From contig MVQW01000323.1 of the NCBI GenBank assembly GCA_002067265.1, forward strand, positions 1-5,666: 5,666 bases of DNA. The letters are read 5' to 3'. The position numbers were made by a program, and so were the translations under genes. Below are positions 5,125-5,666 of this stretch, in pieces. Positions within the stretch are counted from its first letter, which is position 1. The number at the start of each line of letters is the position of its first letter. The stretch comes from Methanomethylovorans sp. PtaU1.Bin073. Lineage in GTDB: Archaea > Halobacteriota > Methanosarcinia > Methanosarcinales > Methanosarcinaceae. Under the pieces are notes generated by a model, which saw nothing but the letters and a program-made list of their open reading frames with translations, searched no databases and was not told the origin of the DNA.

Positions 5125-5666
5125 ATGGGAACAGATATTGGAGAGCTTCTGAAAAAACGGCAAGTTGAGATATCTGAGTTATCCCATAAAGTTGTAGCAA
5201 TAGACGCATACAACACACTTTACCAGTTTCTGAGTATAATAAGGCAGAGAGATGGAACTCTGCTAAAGGACTCAAAAGGGAATGTCACTTCTCATTTATC
5301 TGGCATCCTTTATCGAATGACCAGCCTTATGGAAGAAGGAATTAAACCAGTATTTGTTTTTGATGGCAAACCATCGTATCTCAAAGACCGGACAATAGAA
5401 AAGAGAATGGTCGATAGAGAAAATGCAAAGATAAAATGGGAAGAGGCGAAAGAAAAAGGATTAGCAGAAGAAGCTTATATGTATGCTCAGGCTTCTTCGA
5501 AGGTTACCCGCGAGATAGCCGATGATTCCAGAAGACTTCTTTTGGCTATGGGAATTCCCTGGGTGGATGCCCCTTCGGAAGGAGAGGCGCAGGCTGCCCA
5601 CATGGTGGCAACAGGAAATGCAAATTATGTTGCTTCACAAGATTATGATTCATTACTTTTTGGGGC
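5125..5666 (+). CDS. fen: Flap endonuclease 1, archaeal; 3' end missing
   Basis: FEN-1 is a structure-specific nuclease that removes 5' flaps during Okazaki fragment maturation and base excision repair, working with the PCNA clamp. The visible 180 codons cover the N-domain and the first part of the I-domain: MGTDIGELL start, D27, D80 (FVFDGKP), E152 and E154 (SEGEAQAA), D173 and D175 (QDYDSLL). These are the metal-binding acidic residues seen so far. The helical arch region about 85-135 is charged, as expected. The C-terminal part, with the remaining metal ligand and the PCNA-binding peptide, lies beyond the window. The ATG at 5125 is fixed by the invariant MG(T/A)DIG N-terminus. There is no convincing ribosome binding site. 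The upstream stop (5107-5109) is only 15 nt away and in the same frame, so translation probably depends on re-initiation after the upstream gene. Confidence 0.98.
   Translation, partial: MGTDIGELLKKRQVEISELSHKVVAIDAYNTLYQFLSIIRQRDGTLLKDSKGNVTSHLSGILYRMTSLMEEGIKPVFVFDGKPSYLKDRTIEKRMVDRENAKIKWEEAKEKGLAEEAYMYAQASSKVTREIADDSRRLLLAMGIPWVDAPSEGEAQAAHMVATGNANYVASQDYDSLLFG

Noticed and set aside
5107..5127. Possible TGA read-through giving a TrmO-like/FEN fusion
   Set aside because: The frames match, but FEN-1 has a conserved MGTDIG N-terminus of its own, and no recoding signal is visible. Pyrrolysine in these archaea uses TAG, not TGA.
4977..5216. Minus-strand frame across the TrmO-like gene and fen
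   Set aside because: It runs antisense to two supported genes, including the invariant N-terminus of FEN-1.
1..5666. tRNA, rRNA, CRISPR arrays, insertion sequences or attachment sites
   Set aside because: On reading both strands I saw no cloverleaf-like gene, no regularly spaced repeats and no transposase or terminal inverted repeats. Subtle cases would need a covariance or repeat search.

Overview
The window looks like chromosomal DNA from a methanogenic archaeon, most likely of the Methanosarcinales (Methanolobus/Methanococcoides-like). This is inferred from the archaeal flap endonuclease and type II methionine aminopeptidase, AT-rich archaeal TATA boxes, GGTGAT/GAGGTG-type ribosome binding sites, moderate-to-low GC and a DUF5658-like membrane protein. 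No database search was possible, so the genus is a guess.

Layout. Bases 1-2670 hold a minus-strand cluster, transcribed right to left: an Xaa-Pro peptidase-like M24B protein (1516-2670), methionine aminopeptidase (592-1482), and a secreted or surface protein that starts with TTG and runs off the left edge (1-580). Gaps of 33 and 11 nt suggest one transcript. A divergent intergenic region (about 2671-2852) separates it from a small plus-strand DUF5658-like membrane protein (2853-3242), whose TATA box is placed for a leaderless mRNA. That gene converges on, and overlaps by 21 bp, a minus-strand gene (3222 to about 3980) whose two ends resemble the EVE/PUA-like N-terminal domain of Mrr-type restriction enzymes. 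It has no nuclease domain and probably begins at a non-canonical CTG. A non-coding stretch of about 370 bp (3981-4348) with divergent promoter-like elements follows. The plus strand then carries a two-TM, coiled-coil small protein (4349-4675), a short TrmO/TsaA-like protein lacking the usual SAM-binding core (4798-5109), and the 5' part of fen, the flap endonuclease (5125 to the right edge).

How they work together. The two M24 enzymes act on protein N-termini and proline dipeptides and fit a shared peptide-maturation and turnover unit. The TrmO-like gene and fen share a promoter-proximal arrangement and a 15-nt gap, so FEN translation may depend on the upstream gene. The most unusual items are the CTG-started, nuclease-less Mrr-type recognition domain and the minimal TrmO-like protein next to fen. 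Neither is shown to be a new system; both are leads.
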